Positions 28,811 through 41,974 of a stretch of 64,000 nucleotides of DNA are shown in pieces. The notes below the pieces were generated by a model. That model was not told where the DNA came from and made no database searches. It saw only the letters and a program-made list of their open reading frames with translations. Position 1 is the stretch's first letter. Each line of letters starts with the position of its first letter. A program made the position numbers and the translations under genes. The DNA comes from Sipunculus nudus (Eukaryota > Annelida > Sipuncula > Golfingiida > Sipunculidae): the NCBI GenBank assembly GCA_026874595.1, contig CM049322.1:52913386-52977385 (forward strand), written 5' to 3'.

Positions 28811-30945
28811 AATTAAATCAGTTATTTACCTGGCTATTATGGTATATTTATAAGATTTTGTTTCCAAAAGGGGACATAATTAAAATAAACTGCAGTTGAA
28901 GACACATAGCTTATGCAAAAGGTGTATATACAGGGCTTTCAATTAGAAGAACATTTGAAGAGTCCGGGACGCTCAGGCATCAATTTGGAGGGAGTCCAGT
29001 CTGAGTTTGGAGTATACCAGAGGAGATGACATGTATCTCATTTTGAAGAATTATGTAAAAAAATGAATTGTTTTCTATGGCATTATTATATCATTAAATA
29101 CATTTGTCATCATTTGAATATATACTTATAGCGAAATGTTAGCCTCAGTTATCAGCACTGTTTTACACCACTTTCGGTTTTTTTTTTCAGGTAGCCGGTA
29201 ATGGTTATTGACTGCCATAATGTCAAATAGGGCACAGCAGTTACCAGTAGGGCCACTTAATGACACGAGTTAGCTGTGTGTGTAGCAGTGTGTAGCGCTG
29301 GTCTGTTATCACCACAGCAGGGGTATCGGGTTTCTCGCGCAGAGTAACACTTTGGGCCACTATAGCTCACTGATGTATGGATCAGCAGGGACATGTACTG
29401 TATTTTATACTCCCAAACAGTTGATTTTTAATCAATTATTTCAATTTTTGTATGTTAAGAAATATCATTTTGTGGAGCTGGTCATGTTAAAAAATGGTTA
29501 AATTATATTAGAAATCAGCGGAGCAAGGACGCATATTTCATACCAAACTAGGCAAACATATAAAATATTAGGAATCTAAAAAACAGTGTATTTTACAGAA
29601 AAAAACCCTGGTATAACTCATTAAATCCAATTTTTAGAGTAAAAATTTTTCCCTGAATGATACTTTATGTCTTTCTGCACCTGGGCCTCCAACACCTGTT
29701 TGATTTCATTTTTTCTTGTTCCTCTATGGTCAGTAAAACCTCTTCCTGTAAGCTAGTTTAAACCTTAACCCAAGGTCTATTCTCATAAAATTCCCTGGTA
29801 TTTATTTACCTGTTATTACCACGAGCGCCTAATTCACGTATACGATGCTTTATTTTCACTTATAAATATAAATAAAAAGAGAGAATAAGAAAAACAAAAT
29901 AGAGTGTATTTACCAAGAAGTAACATTTCTTTATCATATGGAGAACAAATGAAACCCCTATATTAAAAACAGATCTGAATATATTATATCTAACAGTAAA
30001 ATAGTGGTGTACGCCAAACCTTAATTATAGATTATAGATTATAGATTATATTACAATTATAGATATCCAAGGCAAGCTAATAGTCTGAATGTATCTTGTA
30101 TGAGTATATCATGTTACTAGAGGTGCGGACAGGACCGAACCACCCCCTGGAAGTCCGGTCCAACACATAATAGGTCCGGTCCTGGTCCGGTCCAGCCGTA
30201 TGCAGTCCAATACATTAGTTGGACCAGTCCAGGCGGTTTGGTCCATTTATTAAAATATAATTGAAATAAAAAAAATGATTTTGTGAATTATGGTCGATTT
30301 ACTATTTCGTAAGTCTACACCAGCTTTCCTTTATTTGATATTATTTTCTGTGTTCAGCTATACATTTCTCAACATTATCCCATGTATGATTTCCTCTAAA
30401 CTCAGTGCTAGAGCATGTGCTTTCGTAACCGGTAATAAATTATACCAAATAGGCGATAGCTATCCGATGGTTTTGTCTCATCAGAGTTTGTCATAGTTAA
30501 AGTACACTCATGTGGTTTATGACTTGTTGGATAAGTTAACCTGTCATCAAGTAAACGTTGGTACAATTAATGTTTTTTTTTTATATATTACTTTATCATA
30601 TGGTTGCTTATGTGAGTATTCAAATAAAATAAAAATTAAAGAGATTCCACTGCATAGTTGTTCATAAAACAAAATGTTTATCTATATTTAGTTTATTGAA
30701 CGTAGAATCTATATCTATCCAGCCCAGTCTAACCTGTCTATGCCATTTCCATCTATACACAATGAACCAGCATCGCTATTCATACATCTATATATAATAT
30801 ATACCGTACACCATATAAGGCCATTAGTTCGTTATGCTGCATGCAAAGTCGCCGTGCCGACACATAGTGGGTGAGACTATGGCGTCACTACCGTGACCTC
30901 ACTTCGCTGGTTCCTATTAAAGTGTGCTAATACACAGAGGGGAAG

Positions 30946-31025
30946 GGGATCTGGAGTAGCCAAGTGGTTAAGGCACCCGACCAGAATCGGAAGATCGATT
31001 GTGCGTTGATTCCCACCTTCAGTGA
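30946..31025 (+). repeat. tRNA-derived SINE-like head
   Basis: Has a strong A-box-like block (TAGCCAAGTGGTTAAGGC, as in Leu/Ser-type tRNAs) and a diverged B-box about 35 nt downstream (GTGCGTTGATTCCC). The acceptor arms do not pair, and a TA microsatellite follows directly, as often at SINE tails. Confidence 0.45.
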
Positions 31026-31048
31026 ACCCATTTTTCTGTGTAAACCAT

Positions 31049-31051
<3 letters not shown>

Positions 31052-31103
<52 letters not shown>

Positions 31104-31133
31104 TTTATATATATATATATATTTATATATATA
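31052..31133. repeat. (TA)n microsatellite
   Basis: A TA dinucleotide run interrupted by two TTTA steps; simple sequence with no gene. Confidence 0.9.
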
Positions 31134-33785
31134 TACTTATTGTATAAAAACTTATAAATATCGCCATCTATTCTAGTGAATATGGACAACATTAATGTAT
31201 ATTTTGTATATTACATCAAACTGTGATATTTCAAATGGATAATTGTGTTGAGAAATTGTTAAATTGTTAACTGTATTATAAGGCATTTCAATACATATGC
31301 GTATATGTGTGTGAATGAACGTGTATGTGGCAATTCTCAAAATTCTCCTGTAAACACACATGATTCTCTTATCCATTACAATTGTCTTCCTTTCTAGTGG
31401 TCGAGGAACATGTGACAGAAAACTATACAAAATAACTGAAATGAATTTAACATTTAAAATCGATTGCCGACAATAAAGCGACTATAATACGCATCACCTT
31501 TGAGGCACCTTTGTATTGGTTGCGCTGTACCTGAGATCTAAGGCAATATATGAAAACGCACACACAAGGGAAAGCATTTTATTCCAAACCAAACTAACGG
31601 GTAAATTGATACGATCACTTAATAAATGGCCCCAACGACGAAATGACATCCCTGCTGAGCTTGAGGCTGAGATAAGGGTTTGGTTATATTTATGAAAGCT
31701 ATATGATGTATTCATCTGGTATCATTTGCAGCTGCAACAACTGGGTGTCTGCATTAAAGCCTTGTTCGTTTGACAAAATGGTTTTTGGGCGTTCATTTAT
31801 CGCATTCCTCCTGATCCAAGGCCAAGGTAATAAGTTGCTCATGGCGTACAAATTAGCCAATTATAGCATGTGACAAGATTAGCATATAGAAATTCACGTG
31901 TTTTGTTTACGTGAACCATATATACTTATCTGTATCGGTCAGGTTAAGGTGTTAGATTAAATATTTATCACCATCACCTAAGTAAATTAGAATATTCAAA
32001 GGAAATGTTATTGGGTATAGAGCAGTTTAGAAAATAGACGTTAATGAAATAAAATATTTATCTATAATTAGTTTATTGAATATACAATCTACGTCTATCG
32101 AGCCCAATCTAACCAGGCTTTTATTTATCTTTGTGGCTCGAGGGATCTTTGTTATTATTTTTTCACCCTCTTTTTTTCACCTCCTCATGACTAATTAGCA
32201 ATCTCGTTTAAATTTACAAAGTATGCCAGTGTCTTATGATCTTTAACACTTTTTTTAATATTACACAGTCTACAATAGGTCCTAAGCAGTCAGGTGGTAC
32301 AGGATCGCCTCTCTAGGTTGGGCGCCCGGTTTCAATATATGACCTTGCGTTCAGAGTATGTTGTATATGACCGTGCATGGCCCGCGGTATTATCTGGGTC
32401 TTTCGGTGTCCTTAAACATACAGGCCAGCCAACGCCACAATCTCAGCCACTGAGATGTCCTATTACAATTTATAATGCCTGTAATCGCCTCATCAATAAA
32501 GAAAATATGTACAGTTTCCTACAGATGTTTGGCCTCTCAAAGCTCGGATATCTTCTTCAACAGGACCGCAGGCTCGACTACTTTATGTTGCTGTAGATCA
32601 CAATATACTGTCCATTCAGGGCGCCTCTCTTTACGGATCCTCGTCTTAAACCGAGTGAAACCATTTTAGGAGTGACAAATTTTCCTAAAGCGTAGATGCC
32701 TCTGAAACTAGTGGTCCCATCCTATTAATAATAAATGAATTTAATCGGTTTATTCATTCAATAACAGTCAGCACCTGACGTGTGCCATTTTTATCCGCGA
32801 CTACTATCAACTATCCGTTGATCTATGCACAGAGCTTTATATAACTTCAGGAAGGCATCACCTTGCATACAGCTATTACTCCCTCCACGCTCACAATATA
32901 GTAATGTCGGATGACACGACAATGGAACAATATAGCGACAACAAAATAAGTACAGTTTGCATCATACATGAATTTGTTGCTTACGTCCAAACATTATAGA
33001 AATCTGTTGATGAAAAGCTGAAGGTTGTGGGCATATTTTAACAGAAGGACCTGAAGTTGTCAATGTTGAGCAGATTATTTTCGCTTTTTTTGTAACCTTT
33101 ATACATGAAAATTTAATTTATGTATTTGACGTATAATTTACATATATTAAATAATTTTGAAGCCCATGATGCATCTTTATTAGCTGAATATACAAAACGT
33201 ATCTGTATGATGTTTCATAAATGCTATCATGTAAACTTTACACTCACTCTTAAATTTAAGAAAAATTTAAACTTCGGTTAGGCTCGATAGGTTTGTGGAT
33301 TTGTTACGCTGTGGGAAGCATTGCCTCATGCGAAATTGTATTACTCGCGTCTTTCATATAACGGCGGTTACAGAAACATGAAAATTAAGTGTTAAAATAC
33401 AGTTTTATTTTACAAAATAGATTTAAATAGCAGGGGATATGTACATTAAAAAAAGCAATGTGAATTTTAATTTCCATTTCTTTTAATATCCATCTTTATT
33501 TATGAATCTTCAATGAAATACGCATAATAATCATCAGTCCAATGTATAATATTTATCCTTTTAATAGCAGAAATACGTATACTTGGCGATAATGTATAAA
33601 GCCTGACGAAGCAAATTGTTATGTAAAGCCTAATACCTGAATTAGATTAAGCTGAATGTCAAATAATGTTATTGTTATTTGCAACTTTCGTTGGAACGCC
33701 TGAGTTGGATACCCGCGAATACCAGACCAATATCACGCGTCTCTGATGCTCATTCCCGCGTACCTGGAAAACATATAAAGATATG

Positions 33786-33788
<3 letters not shown>

Positions 33789-33834
<46 letters not shown>
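33789..33834. repeat. (TA)n microsatellite
   Basis: An uninterrupted TA dinucleotide run, 500 bp upstream of the second ILEI exon. Confidence 0.9.
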
Positions 33835-33837
<3 letters not shown>

Positions 33838-34403
33838 TATAAGTATATATATAATGAACAAAGATAATTTAACTATATTTAATGAATCGCTTCTCTACTA
33901 AAGGTAAGACTAGTAAAACAGCACAACAACAAAATTTCAATATAAGTGAATGGCTCCTATATTTAGTACCGAAACAAATAAGAAACATAGTTAATCAATG
34001 CCATTATTTGTCGATATCATAAATGTTTACTTGGCAATACGTGAGCGGTAATTTGAAATAGATAAGTTGCATATTACGTATTTTTAGAAACTTCACAACA
34101 GAGCAGTAGAGTAAAATAGCTCTTTTAAATAAATATATTCATCACAACTAATATAAAATTAAATATTTTCACTCCTCCTTTACTTTTTTTCATGTTACGT
34201 GGTATCGTTTTAGTTGAAACAATAAAATTTAGTGTGGACGTATTTTATGAGCAGAATGTTTTCCAGCTTTCATATTTTGGTTTGCTGCTGCGCAAGCTCA
34301 TATCTGTTTCTGCTATTTTTATATGTCCTAAAAAAATCATCTCGATTTGTCGCTCTTATTTTTGTTTTATATTATTATTTTTCCTTTTTGTGTTCAGTTT
34401 TAG

Positions 34404-34911
34404 AAGGATCGCCAATGTCAGCTAAATACTGCTTGATACAACTAGAGAGTTTCGGTAGTAACGATCAAGGCTACGAACCCTGGAAGTCAGCGATGTTCAT
34501 TAACGGGTATAAAATGGATATTAAGCATTTCGACCATGAGGTCACTCTGGGACGAGATGACCGTGGGGTGAAAATTGCCATACTCGGAATATCAGATACC
34601 ACTTGTAACGTGACCTTCACGGCAGCGTATGATACATATGCTTCAACTGCTGCATCATCCGCACTGAATACTTGGTTGCTCAGCCTCTCTGACAGGACCT
34701 TGGTTGTCGGTATCACAGGGGACGAATTTACATCTAAACTGAAGAACGCCTACAACACCCTCAGAAAACTGGGTATCATGATCTCTAGAGGAAGGAAGTG
34801 GTGGCGTTCGTCGGCGGCTTGGGTAGCATTTGTTGGCGACCCAGCCCGCACCCAGACTGTTCAGCTTCCACGGGGACAGGGACCTGCCGTCTTAACCTTT
34901 GACCTTCTTGG
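34404..34911 (+). CDS. ILEI (FAM3-like) domain exon, copy 2
   Basis: A paralogue of the exon at 15200. It shares the YCLIQLES start region, W-SAMFINGYKMDIK, RGVKIAIL, LSDRTLVVGITGDEFT, the SSAAWVAFVG strand and the closing QLPRGQGPAVLTFDLLG. The acceptor TTCAGTTTTAG leaves two bases to complete a codon and the donor is the same GGTGAG in the same phase. A second possible acceptor (TTCAG) lies six bases upstream. The frame stays open upstream into a T-rich tract, which is intron rather than coding. I did not find a PAN exon downstream, so this copy may be incomplete, may use a diverged last exon, or may be a pseudogene. No stop or frameshift breaks the exon itself. Confidence 0.75.
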
Positions 34912-37298
34912 TGAGTAGAAGTGCATTTTTTTATGTGTTACAATTCCCTTACCGTTGCATGGCCTATATTCCTGTATAAATATCTGCTTGTAGCTGCACA
35001 AATCCCTCAAATATGTTATGAAATATATTAAATGTTTAAACTAAATCCGAGGAGTATACCGGAGATTTCGGGAATATGTTTGTTTTACACTGTACATATG
35101 TAAAGCATAGGCGCTTAAAGCGCAAGTGCTTTAATTATGATCAGAAGGTGGTGCTTTAAACGTATCACACAAGTTATCACCATGTCTTTCAGTATCGATG
35201 GATACCAAATGATATAAATGAGTTTCTCTGTTAGGGTGTTCATAAACGTTTTCTCCTCGCTGACGACTGTCACTGTGTTTATTGAAATAATTGACACTCA
35301 GTGAAGGAAAATCTTTCAGAATTCCTCACATGACTTCTCTGTCTTCCTATTTGATGTAAAGGACTTAATGTCCATTACATCAAATAGGCAAAGGACTTAA
35401 TGTCCATTGCCTGGAACCAAATCTTTAGATGGTCAACCTTACATTACAGCCTTTTGAAACCTAAACGAGTAGGAAAACACGGCTGTATTGCACTTTGTAG
35501 TGATTTACTTAACTCTTACTGAACTGTCATCGGTCTCCAAATAGATAACCATAAATTACAATATCTTCTTATACATGCTATGACATCAATTTCAGCATCT
35601 CCTGCTTAATAATAACCTGACTGTGAATCAAAACATGAAGGAATCAGTAGTTCCACGAAGTGTGAGAACACTGAACCCTCTGACACGTGCGGCCTTTAGT
35701 TTATTGGCAGTGGAATAAGGTTAACAGCTTAATAAAGCCTTGAGGAAAGGGTTTTGTCCAGTGGAACTTAATTTAAATCAATATCTGCCTCACTTAATAT
35801 GGAGAGTACTTGGTTTTCTTACTGCCCAGTTTTTCTGCTGTTTTCGACCGTTATATTTCATAAATATTTTATTGTCAATTACGGTCACTTCTCTATTCCG
35901 TAATACGGCCAGGTCTCTCGGTCCTGCAGGCCGGGAAACGCCTCATTTACGGTCAGGGCAGTGACTCCTGACATGGGCTCAACAAATCGAGCGGCCATTT
36001 CTGGCCTCAATATCATTACAAAAGTCTCCGCTCTCACATATTCCTCTCTGTTAATGAGTGCCTGGATAAAGGAAACCACTCGACCGTGACTGAGATGTTT
36101 GACACGGAGCCAGCGTCGCACTACCCCACTCAGCCTCATAAGTATGCACAATAGTAAGGCATGTGTTCCCACCAGCGTGTATGTTTGGGAATCAGTCGTG
36201 CGAGACGGATCTTAATCAGGGTGTCAGTATGCTTTGATGGATACAAAGGGCTTCCCAACATTTGTACAAATATTATTGATATACAATCTGTTTGTATTTT
36301 AATAACGAACACTGTAATTGAGTAATTGTGAATCTTTTTAAATAGAGTATCTAATTTGTTATCACAGTATAAATATATCAAGGTCACTGTATATCTTTAA
36401 TATTCTAAGATCGTGTATTTATAGATCATAACCAACTTAAACTTTGTAGAAAATGAGAACGAGAAAAGTTTTACCTTTATTTTTATTTAGTTATTTGCTG
36501 TGACTTTGCCATTAGAAAATTAAACTATTAAAATATTATTGTTTCTTTGATAGTTATAAACATTATTTTGATTTATATCACACAACTACTGATCTGCAGA
36601 CTCCAATATGTGCTCACATATTTCTCTCCAATGATCTCCCGTCCTGATGAAAACCCAACATGATCAGTATGAATGTTACTGCTCATTTCACCCGTGGTCA
36701 GATTAAATTTGTCGTCTGATGTAAGCAGCTGTGTGTTTCCTGCCACGTCAAGATTTGACAAATGCGAGTTGTCTGAGTGTGCTCTCCACATTACGATTTG
36801 AATTTTGTACAGACAACACGTCGTCAAATATTAGTATACTTTTGGAACTGGCTGGCTGGATGGACTTTCAGTTAAGAGCTTGTGCCATAAATGGTATTGT
36901 GAGTTGAACGCATTAACTGAACAGTCGTATCTAAATGTGCTGCAAACTGTGATTTGAGACGTTATTGTTTGAATTCTGGTATCATCTGGTAATCTGGTGT
37001 CTGTTTCTGTGATAACAGTAGAGTGCCAGATGTGAAATAGACTATAAAGACTGCCCTTTCAGGAATTGTTGCATATATACGGCGCCTTCCTGTAAGTTTG
37101 TTTAGTGACAATAGACCCGGTCGATATCTCTTTTGTTGTGAAACAGTGAAGAACCAGACACGTACCATTATATGAAATATCTAATATGATACTGTTCAGC
37201 GGACTATTCATAATTATACAACAAACCAGAAGATTTTCATTTGGTGAAAACCGTTACATCAAACATATGTAATGTGTCATGTAATAATCTGTTACATG
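34912..37298 (+). other. Intron-like sequence after ILEI copy 2
   Basis: Blocks near 35025-35140 and 36370-36550 match the intron of copy 1 in order, so the duplicated unit includes flanking intron. A small direct repeat (AAGGACTTAATGTCCATT, twice) lies near 35357-35410. A GC-richer patch at 35885-36170 has an open frame on the minus strand but no recognisable domain. No PAN-like exon was seen. Confidence 0.5.
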
Positions 37299-37437
37299 AC
37301 CACCATATCGCTCGGACATTGTGATGATAACCACATCGCTCGGACACGGTCATGATGACCACATCGCTCGGACACGGCCATGATGACCACATCGCTCGGA
37401 CACGGTGATGATAACCACATCGCTCTGACACGTGATA
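37299..37437. repeat. 28-bp minisatellite, about 4.7 copies
   Basis: Tandem units of about 28 bp with core ACCACATCGCTCGGACACGG followed by a variable ATGATG/GATGATA end. The unit starts are near 37299, 37330, 37358, 37386 and 37414. The first and last units are the most diverged. Minus-strand frames through it are repeat artefacts. Confidence 0.85.
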
Positions 37438-38125
37438 GCCTAAGGACACTTCGCTGGACGGTTCGATGACGTCCGATGATGTGATCTCCAGCCAAAAAGA
37501 TGTGATATAGACTTCTTCATCCTGATGCAGAGGCATTTATGACTCTCCTGGTGTCTGTATGCAATGTAATAGTGCTACAGGTATACGCTGCATATTTTGT
37601 TATTTGTTCTAGCATGCCGACAGTATTCAAATAAAACACGCATCCATAATACACACACATACACATACACACATATACACACACACACACACATATATAT
37701 ATATAATATATATAATATATGTGCAAGTATCCATATCACACGCATCCGCTATATCATTGCGATCGATATCAGATCTCTTGTTGTATATCCATATGTTTGT
37801 ATTATAGCGGATATACTTTTTTGTATATACTTTAATGCTCGAAGTATAACATTCTTTCTGTATTATAACATATTTTTGTGTCGACCGTGTATACCTGTCC
37901 TTGTTGAATTACCTGTTTGCATATTTGATAATGTCTCGATATCAGTATGTTAGTTTTGAGATATAGGAAAATATTTCTATTTAATGAAGGAACACAAATG
38001 TCTTCAGTAAAACACTACCGTATATGCACCCTTTCTGTTATTCATATATTTATATGGGAAACTATATCTTTGGTAAAGAGAGCTCCTTATTACTATATAA
38101 TGTTAAAGAATGACACGTAATCTTA

Positions 38126-38260
38126 CGTTATTTCTTGTGAACGACCTGCATGTTTGGTCGTGATACCGTGTGGTTCAGATGGTCGTTATTACTTATTTGT
38201 ATGATTGTACTCATCATTTCACTTATGGTTCTACAGGTCAGATTCTCAGATGATTTTACT
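38126..38260. repeat. Diverged ~130-bp repeat, unit A
   Basis: Contains GACCTGCATGTTTGGTCGTG followed by ACTTATGGTTCTACAGGTC. It matches, in order, unit B at 39805-39945; the first half is also found at 38310-38395. The function is unknown. Confidence 0.5.
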
Positions 38261-38309
38261 TTACCGTTTTGTCGACAATCAGATTGATAGTCGTACGTGT
38301 CAGATACAT

Positions 38310-38395
38310 TTTCTTTGTAAGCGACCTGTATGTTGGGTCGTGATATTCTCGTATTTACCGTTTTATTTCGTGTTGTTTGTTCCCTTTTTTTGCTG
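38310..38395. repeat. Diverged ~130-bp repeat, partial unit C
   Basis: Has only the first half of the repeat (GACCTGTATGTTGGGTCGTG with a T-rich flank). The second half is not recognisable. Confidence 0.45.
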
Positions 38396-38533
38396 ATAAC
38401 TGGTATCTAAGTATTTGTCAGTAATGTTTTAAATATCTTCTGATCTACTGTCACACCCCTTACGATACTTACCTGTAGCTCTGTCCATTCCCTTGTGCGA
38501 TGAAACATGCCAGCAGTTCATAGAGACATGTAC

Positions 38534-38564
<31 letters not shown>

Positions 38565-38572
38565 CATATATA

Positions 38573-38640
38573 CAGTGGAACTCCGTCTTGTAACCATCCC
38601 GCAATTACGTAATTGAACCATTACGACTATTTTTTTGTCC
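38573..38640 (+). mobile_element. Tigger/pogo-like terminal fragment
   Basis: ACAGTGGAACTCCGTCTTGT next to a TA run resembles the CAGTGGAACCTC-type ends of Tigger/pogo DNA transposons. A second similar end (ACGGTGGAAACTCGTTATG) lies at about 40729. No transposase is seen. Confidence 0.35.
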
Positions 38641-38685
38641 CAGCACATAGGAAATATGCGTGTGTATATAAGTGTATATATAATT

Positions 38686-38720
<35 letters not shown>

Positions 38721-39119
38721 ACAGATCATATATGTTACGGGCTTTCATCAGGATGCGTTATCGTGATATGACGTACCGTACATCGTTCTCCGACTTCACG
38801 TTATGTTGCCTGTTTGACATTCCTTCCTCTTACCTCTTGTTGGGTTTTCTCTTGTTAAATTCCTCTTCCATCCACTCTTGTTTCTTCATATCCTTTCATA
38901 GGGTCAATGATATCCATATACATTTTTTACACGTATAGATGGATTGTTCCTTGTGTGACGCCTTACCTGTAGATTCCCAAGGCATTTACTTACAGGTCAT
39001 CTTTAGCCAGTTTCTCCACATGTTCCTCTTGTCGATTTGATCTTACTATTGCAAACATACCTCCTAGGCATTTGTATATTACACACACACACATATTTAT
39101 ATATATCTATATATATACA

Positions 39120-39420
39120 CACACACACATGTCATATCTCAGTGCTCGCCATTTACGGTTAACCGCTTGCACGGGGACAGTAAAAGTTCCTAAAATAGTG
39201 GTAAGGCAACTACAAGTCCCCTCCTACTTGCCCGACTGGACCAATCGGTCCAACAGAAAAACTTTACCTAAGGCATGCAAAAACGTCTTTGTGTTTTTCG
39301 ATACAATCATTCATATTTGTAAGGCAAGTAAACATTCATGTAGGGCAAGTAATAGCTAGATGTTACTTACCCGGTCAGGCAAATACTTTCAAAAGTTAAT
39401 GTCGAGCCCTGAATATATAT
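39120..39420. repeat. Dispersed repeat with inverted-repeat character
   Basis: Contains ACTTGCCCGACTGG, then GGGCAAGTAA and ACTTACCCGGTCAGG, then AATGTCGAGCCCTG. This motif set resembles a dispersed repeat of marine invertebrate genomes (recalled, not verified). If so, host sequence extends at least to 39.4 kb. Confidence 0.4.
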
Positions 39421-39804
39421 ATTGTTTTCTTGTGTGAGGGTTAGTGATCCCCACATCTTTATTTGCGACATTGTATAATGTGTATCCCCTGTTATTGTTC
39501 CCGATTTTCCCACCTCTTACAGACGACGTTTCTTACCTACACTTAATGTTATGACAGTTTCTCTTCCTTTTTATTGCGTGGTTCCTTTCGCTGCATGCTG
39601 GTTCTGTGTTAGTGTTCTGATCTGCTTGCATTTCTCGATCTCTTCAATGACGTATATAAACAAAGCGATTGTTGGTACGTTCCCTTTCTCCCCAGTTCGG
39701 TTTCATATTCTTTTTATTTTTTAAGGCAATGTCCCAGACAGTTGGTTTCTTCTGTTTCAGTTATGGTACTTGCAATTTGTTGCCTTATTTTACTTACCCC
39801 ACGT

Positions 39805-39945
39805 AAAACTTTTTCATTGTTAGCGTCCTGCATGTTGGGTCGTGATATCGTTCGTATGATTTACCGGGTCGTGTGTACTGATTTGTTTGATTATACTTAC
39901 AATTTCTCCCATGGTACTGCAGGTTGGACTCTGCGATGACCTTAA
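39805..39945. repeat. Diverged ~130-bp repeat, unit B
   Basis: Contains GTCCTGCATGTTGGGTCGTG and then CTCCCATGGTACTGCAGGTT, in the same order and spacing as unit A at 38126. Confidence 0.5.
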
Positions 39946-41317
39946 CTAATCGCAACATTATTTTGCTCAGAGTATTTTTTTAAATGTCATGCTGTGTATG
40001 TTCTTGGTCTCACTCTCAATATAGATTGATTTTAGGGACGAGCCGGTCTTCCTTTTCTGTTTTGCCTTGGATGTTGACGCTATGAGGAATATCCCTTCTC
40101 AAGATGACGATATGTGAAAAGGTCCCCTTCTCAATATAAACCGACAGTAATTGTCGATTACCGAACGGTTGTCGTAACTGCACGTGTGGTTTGACTTTTC
40201 TTTTCTGTCTTCCCTTATGATCCGCACTTTGATGGTTTTTCTCCTATGTTTGTCACAATGTGTGTCGCAGGATTTCGTAAGTCCTTTTTAATCCATCTTC
40301 TATTCGACTGACACGGTGTTCCATATATGCTTCCAATAAATGTCCAGTTCTCAAAGGCTGGTTATTGTATTCTCCATCCCACTTATCGAGACTTCATCAA
40401 GTACTAGGTTTTCGATGAGAGCTCCTGAAACCAACTAAAAATCGTTTCATGAAGCCAGTTGATCATATTCCGTCGGCACTAGTGTTTTTTGTCTTCTGCC
40501 TCCCGCAACATTGTAATTCATCCTTTACCCTTCTACGTCTTCTTCACTGGATGATTATGTCACATAATCGTCACTGTCCTGTGGCTTATTTCTTGCTGGT
40601 GTTATTTCCTTTCATTTACAAAGGATGCTTTTATCGGTATTGGGAATAGGATAATCGGTTCCGGTATTACAGTCACTCGATACTTTATGTATCGATCTCT
40701 TTTATATATATACACAAATATAATACGGTGGAAACTCGTTATGTTAAAAACTCGATATTCCGGACAACTCTAGTTAAATTATTACCAAATACAACTGTGT
40801 ATATATGCTTATGTAAAGTATGTATATATAAATATGTTCATGTATATAAATATATATATATATCCTGATGTTAATAGAAAATACCAATTGCAAAGTTCAA
40901 ACTGCACTTCCTCTCACATTTCACCGCCGCTTAACGAGTTGGTAGAAAGCGTCTCCGTTTTTTATGATCCTACTTGTCTGGACACACACCTGTGCCTCTT
41001 TGTTTTCTTTCCCATTGTCTCCTTCGCCCAACTTTCCCTTGAACTGTGTTTCTTCCTTGTGTTTTCCAGGTTTCCTCCCTGGAAATGTTTGATACAAAAA
41101 AAACTATTATGTGTTTTGTTTACTCCCTCATGTATGTGAATCGCTAACGATGTTGTTGCTGCTGTTGTTCCTTTCATCTGCTTCTCTCGTAAGCGATAAT
41201 ATCTGTTCCGTTCTCAGATATCTTGGTATTGTTGGATACGAATATAACGGAACGCATGAGACATTGGCAGTTTTTCTTCTGAGGGCGTGTTGGCATAGCT
41301 CAGGTCCTCCGGGTCTC

Positions 41318-41695
41318 TTACAGCCTGTACCTTGTCCATCTCACAGCTACCTTCCATGTTGGTTCACTGTTTATCCTTTGTTGCTTCACTGAATCCAACT
41401 GTCTGCCAGTCACAGTGATTGCTCTTCCATCCCCTTTCGCGTGTAGGCCTTTTTGCTTCTCCTTCCAAGCCAAATTGTTTAGGGTGTTATAGGTTCTTCT
41501 GTAGTTGTTGTGTTGACCGGCACGCGGTGCAAAATACAGGTGGTATTGGTTCTTCCCATAATGCAGCAATGTTACAGTTCTGACACGCTCTCCTCCAGTT
41601 GTTATAATGTAGTAAAAGAATCTGGTAACGATCGGCATTAGCACCGTGAGAGTGTCCTTCTTAGCACACACTACATAATTCTTTACATTCAACAT
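41318..41695 (-). CDS. Possible minus-strand gene, 125 aa, unrecognised
   Basis: An ATG-to-TAA open frame of 125 codons with a balanced, coding-like amino-acid mix and no low-complexity bias, unlike its neighbours. It is basic, especially in the second half. I recognise no family. It lies in a T/C-skewed zone, so purine-rich minus-strand frames are expected to stay open more often by chance. No 3' splice site directly upstream of the ATG is obvious, unlike the island genes to the right. It could be a decayed island gene, a host exon or chance. Confidence 0.3.
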   Translation of the reverse strand: MLNVKNYVVCAKKDTLTVLMPIVTRFFYYIITTGGERVRTVTLLHYGKNQYHLYFAPRAGQHNNYRRTYNTLNNLAWKEKQKGLHAKGDGRAITVTGRQLDSVKQQRINSEPTWKVAVRWTRYRL

Positions 41696-41885
41696 AAAAA
41701 CGTCGATTTATTTCCCAGTTGCATGTTTGTGATACTTTCTGCAAAGACCGTCAGGTATCTTCCACACAGTCATATAAGATAATCTCCATGTTAGAAGGCC
41801 GCTGCATGTTGTTGCAGGTATTAAACATCCATCAGCTAACGAAGGTCGCTGATGCCTGTTTCTCTTGTTCCCAAGCAGTTTGTTT

Positions 41886-41909
41886 CTTTGTATATATAAA
41901 TATATATAC

Positions 41910-41973
<64 letters not shown>

Positions 41974-41974
41974 G
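41886..41974. repeat. (TA)n microsatellite
   Basis: A TA dinucleotide array with a TATATAAA-type start. It creates Tyr/Ile frames on both strands that are not genes. Confidence 0.9.

Larger units (their letters stand above)
28811..34403. other. Non-coding stretch between repeat cluster and ILEI copy 2
   Basis: No convincing gene is seen. The stretch contains a tRNA-derived SINE-like head (30946-31025) and TA microsatellites (31052-31133 and 33789-33834). GC-richer patches near 29200-29370 and 32285-32470 look like decayed dispersed repeats. Confidence 0.5.

Noticed and set aside
35885-36172. 95-aa minus-strand frame in a GC-rich patch
   Set aside because: Coding-like composition but no domain, no splice context, and it sits in an intron-like region after ILEI copy 2; evidence too thin.
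36573-37168. Possible PAN exon for ILEI copy 2
   Set aside because: No Cys pattern like the copy 1 PAN exon on the plus strand; minus-strand frames there show no PAN motif either.
37237-37536. Minus-strand frame with repeated CPSDVV-type peptides
   Set aside because: Product of the 28-bp minisatellite; frame changes from unit to unit.
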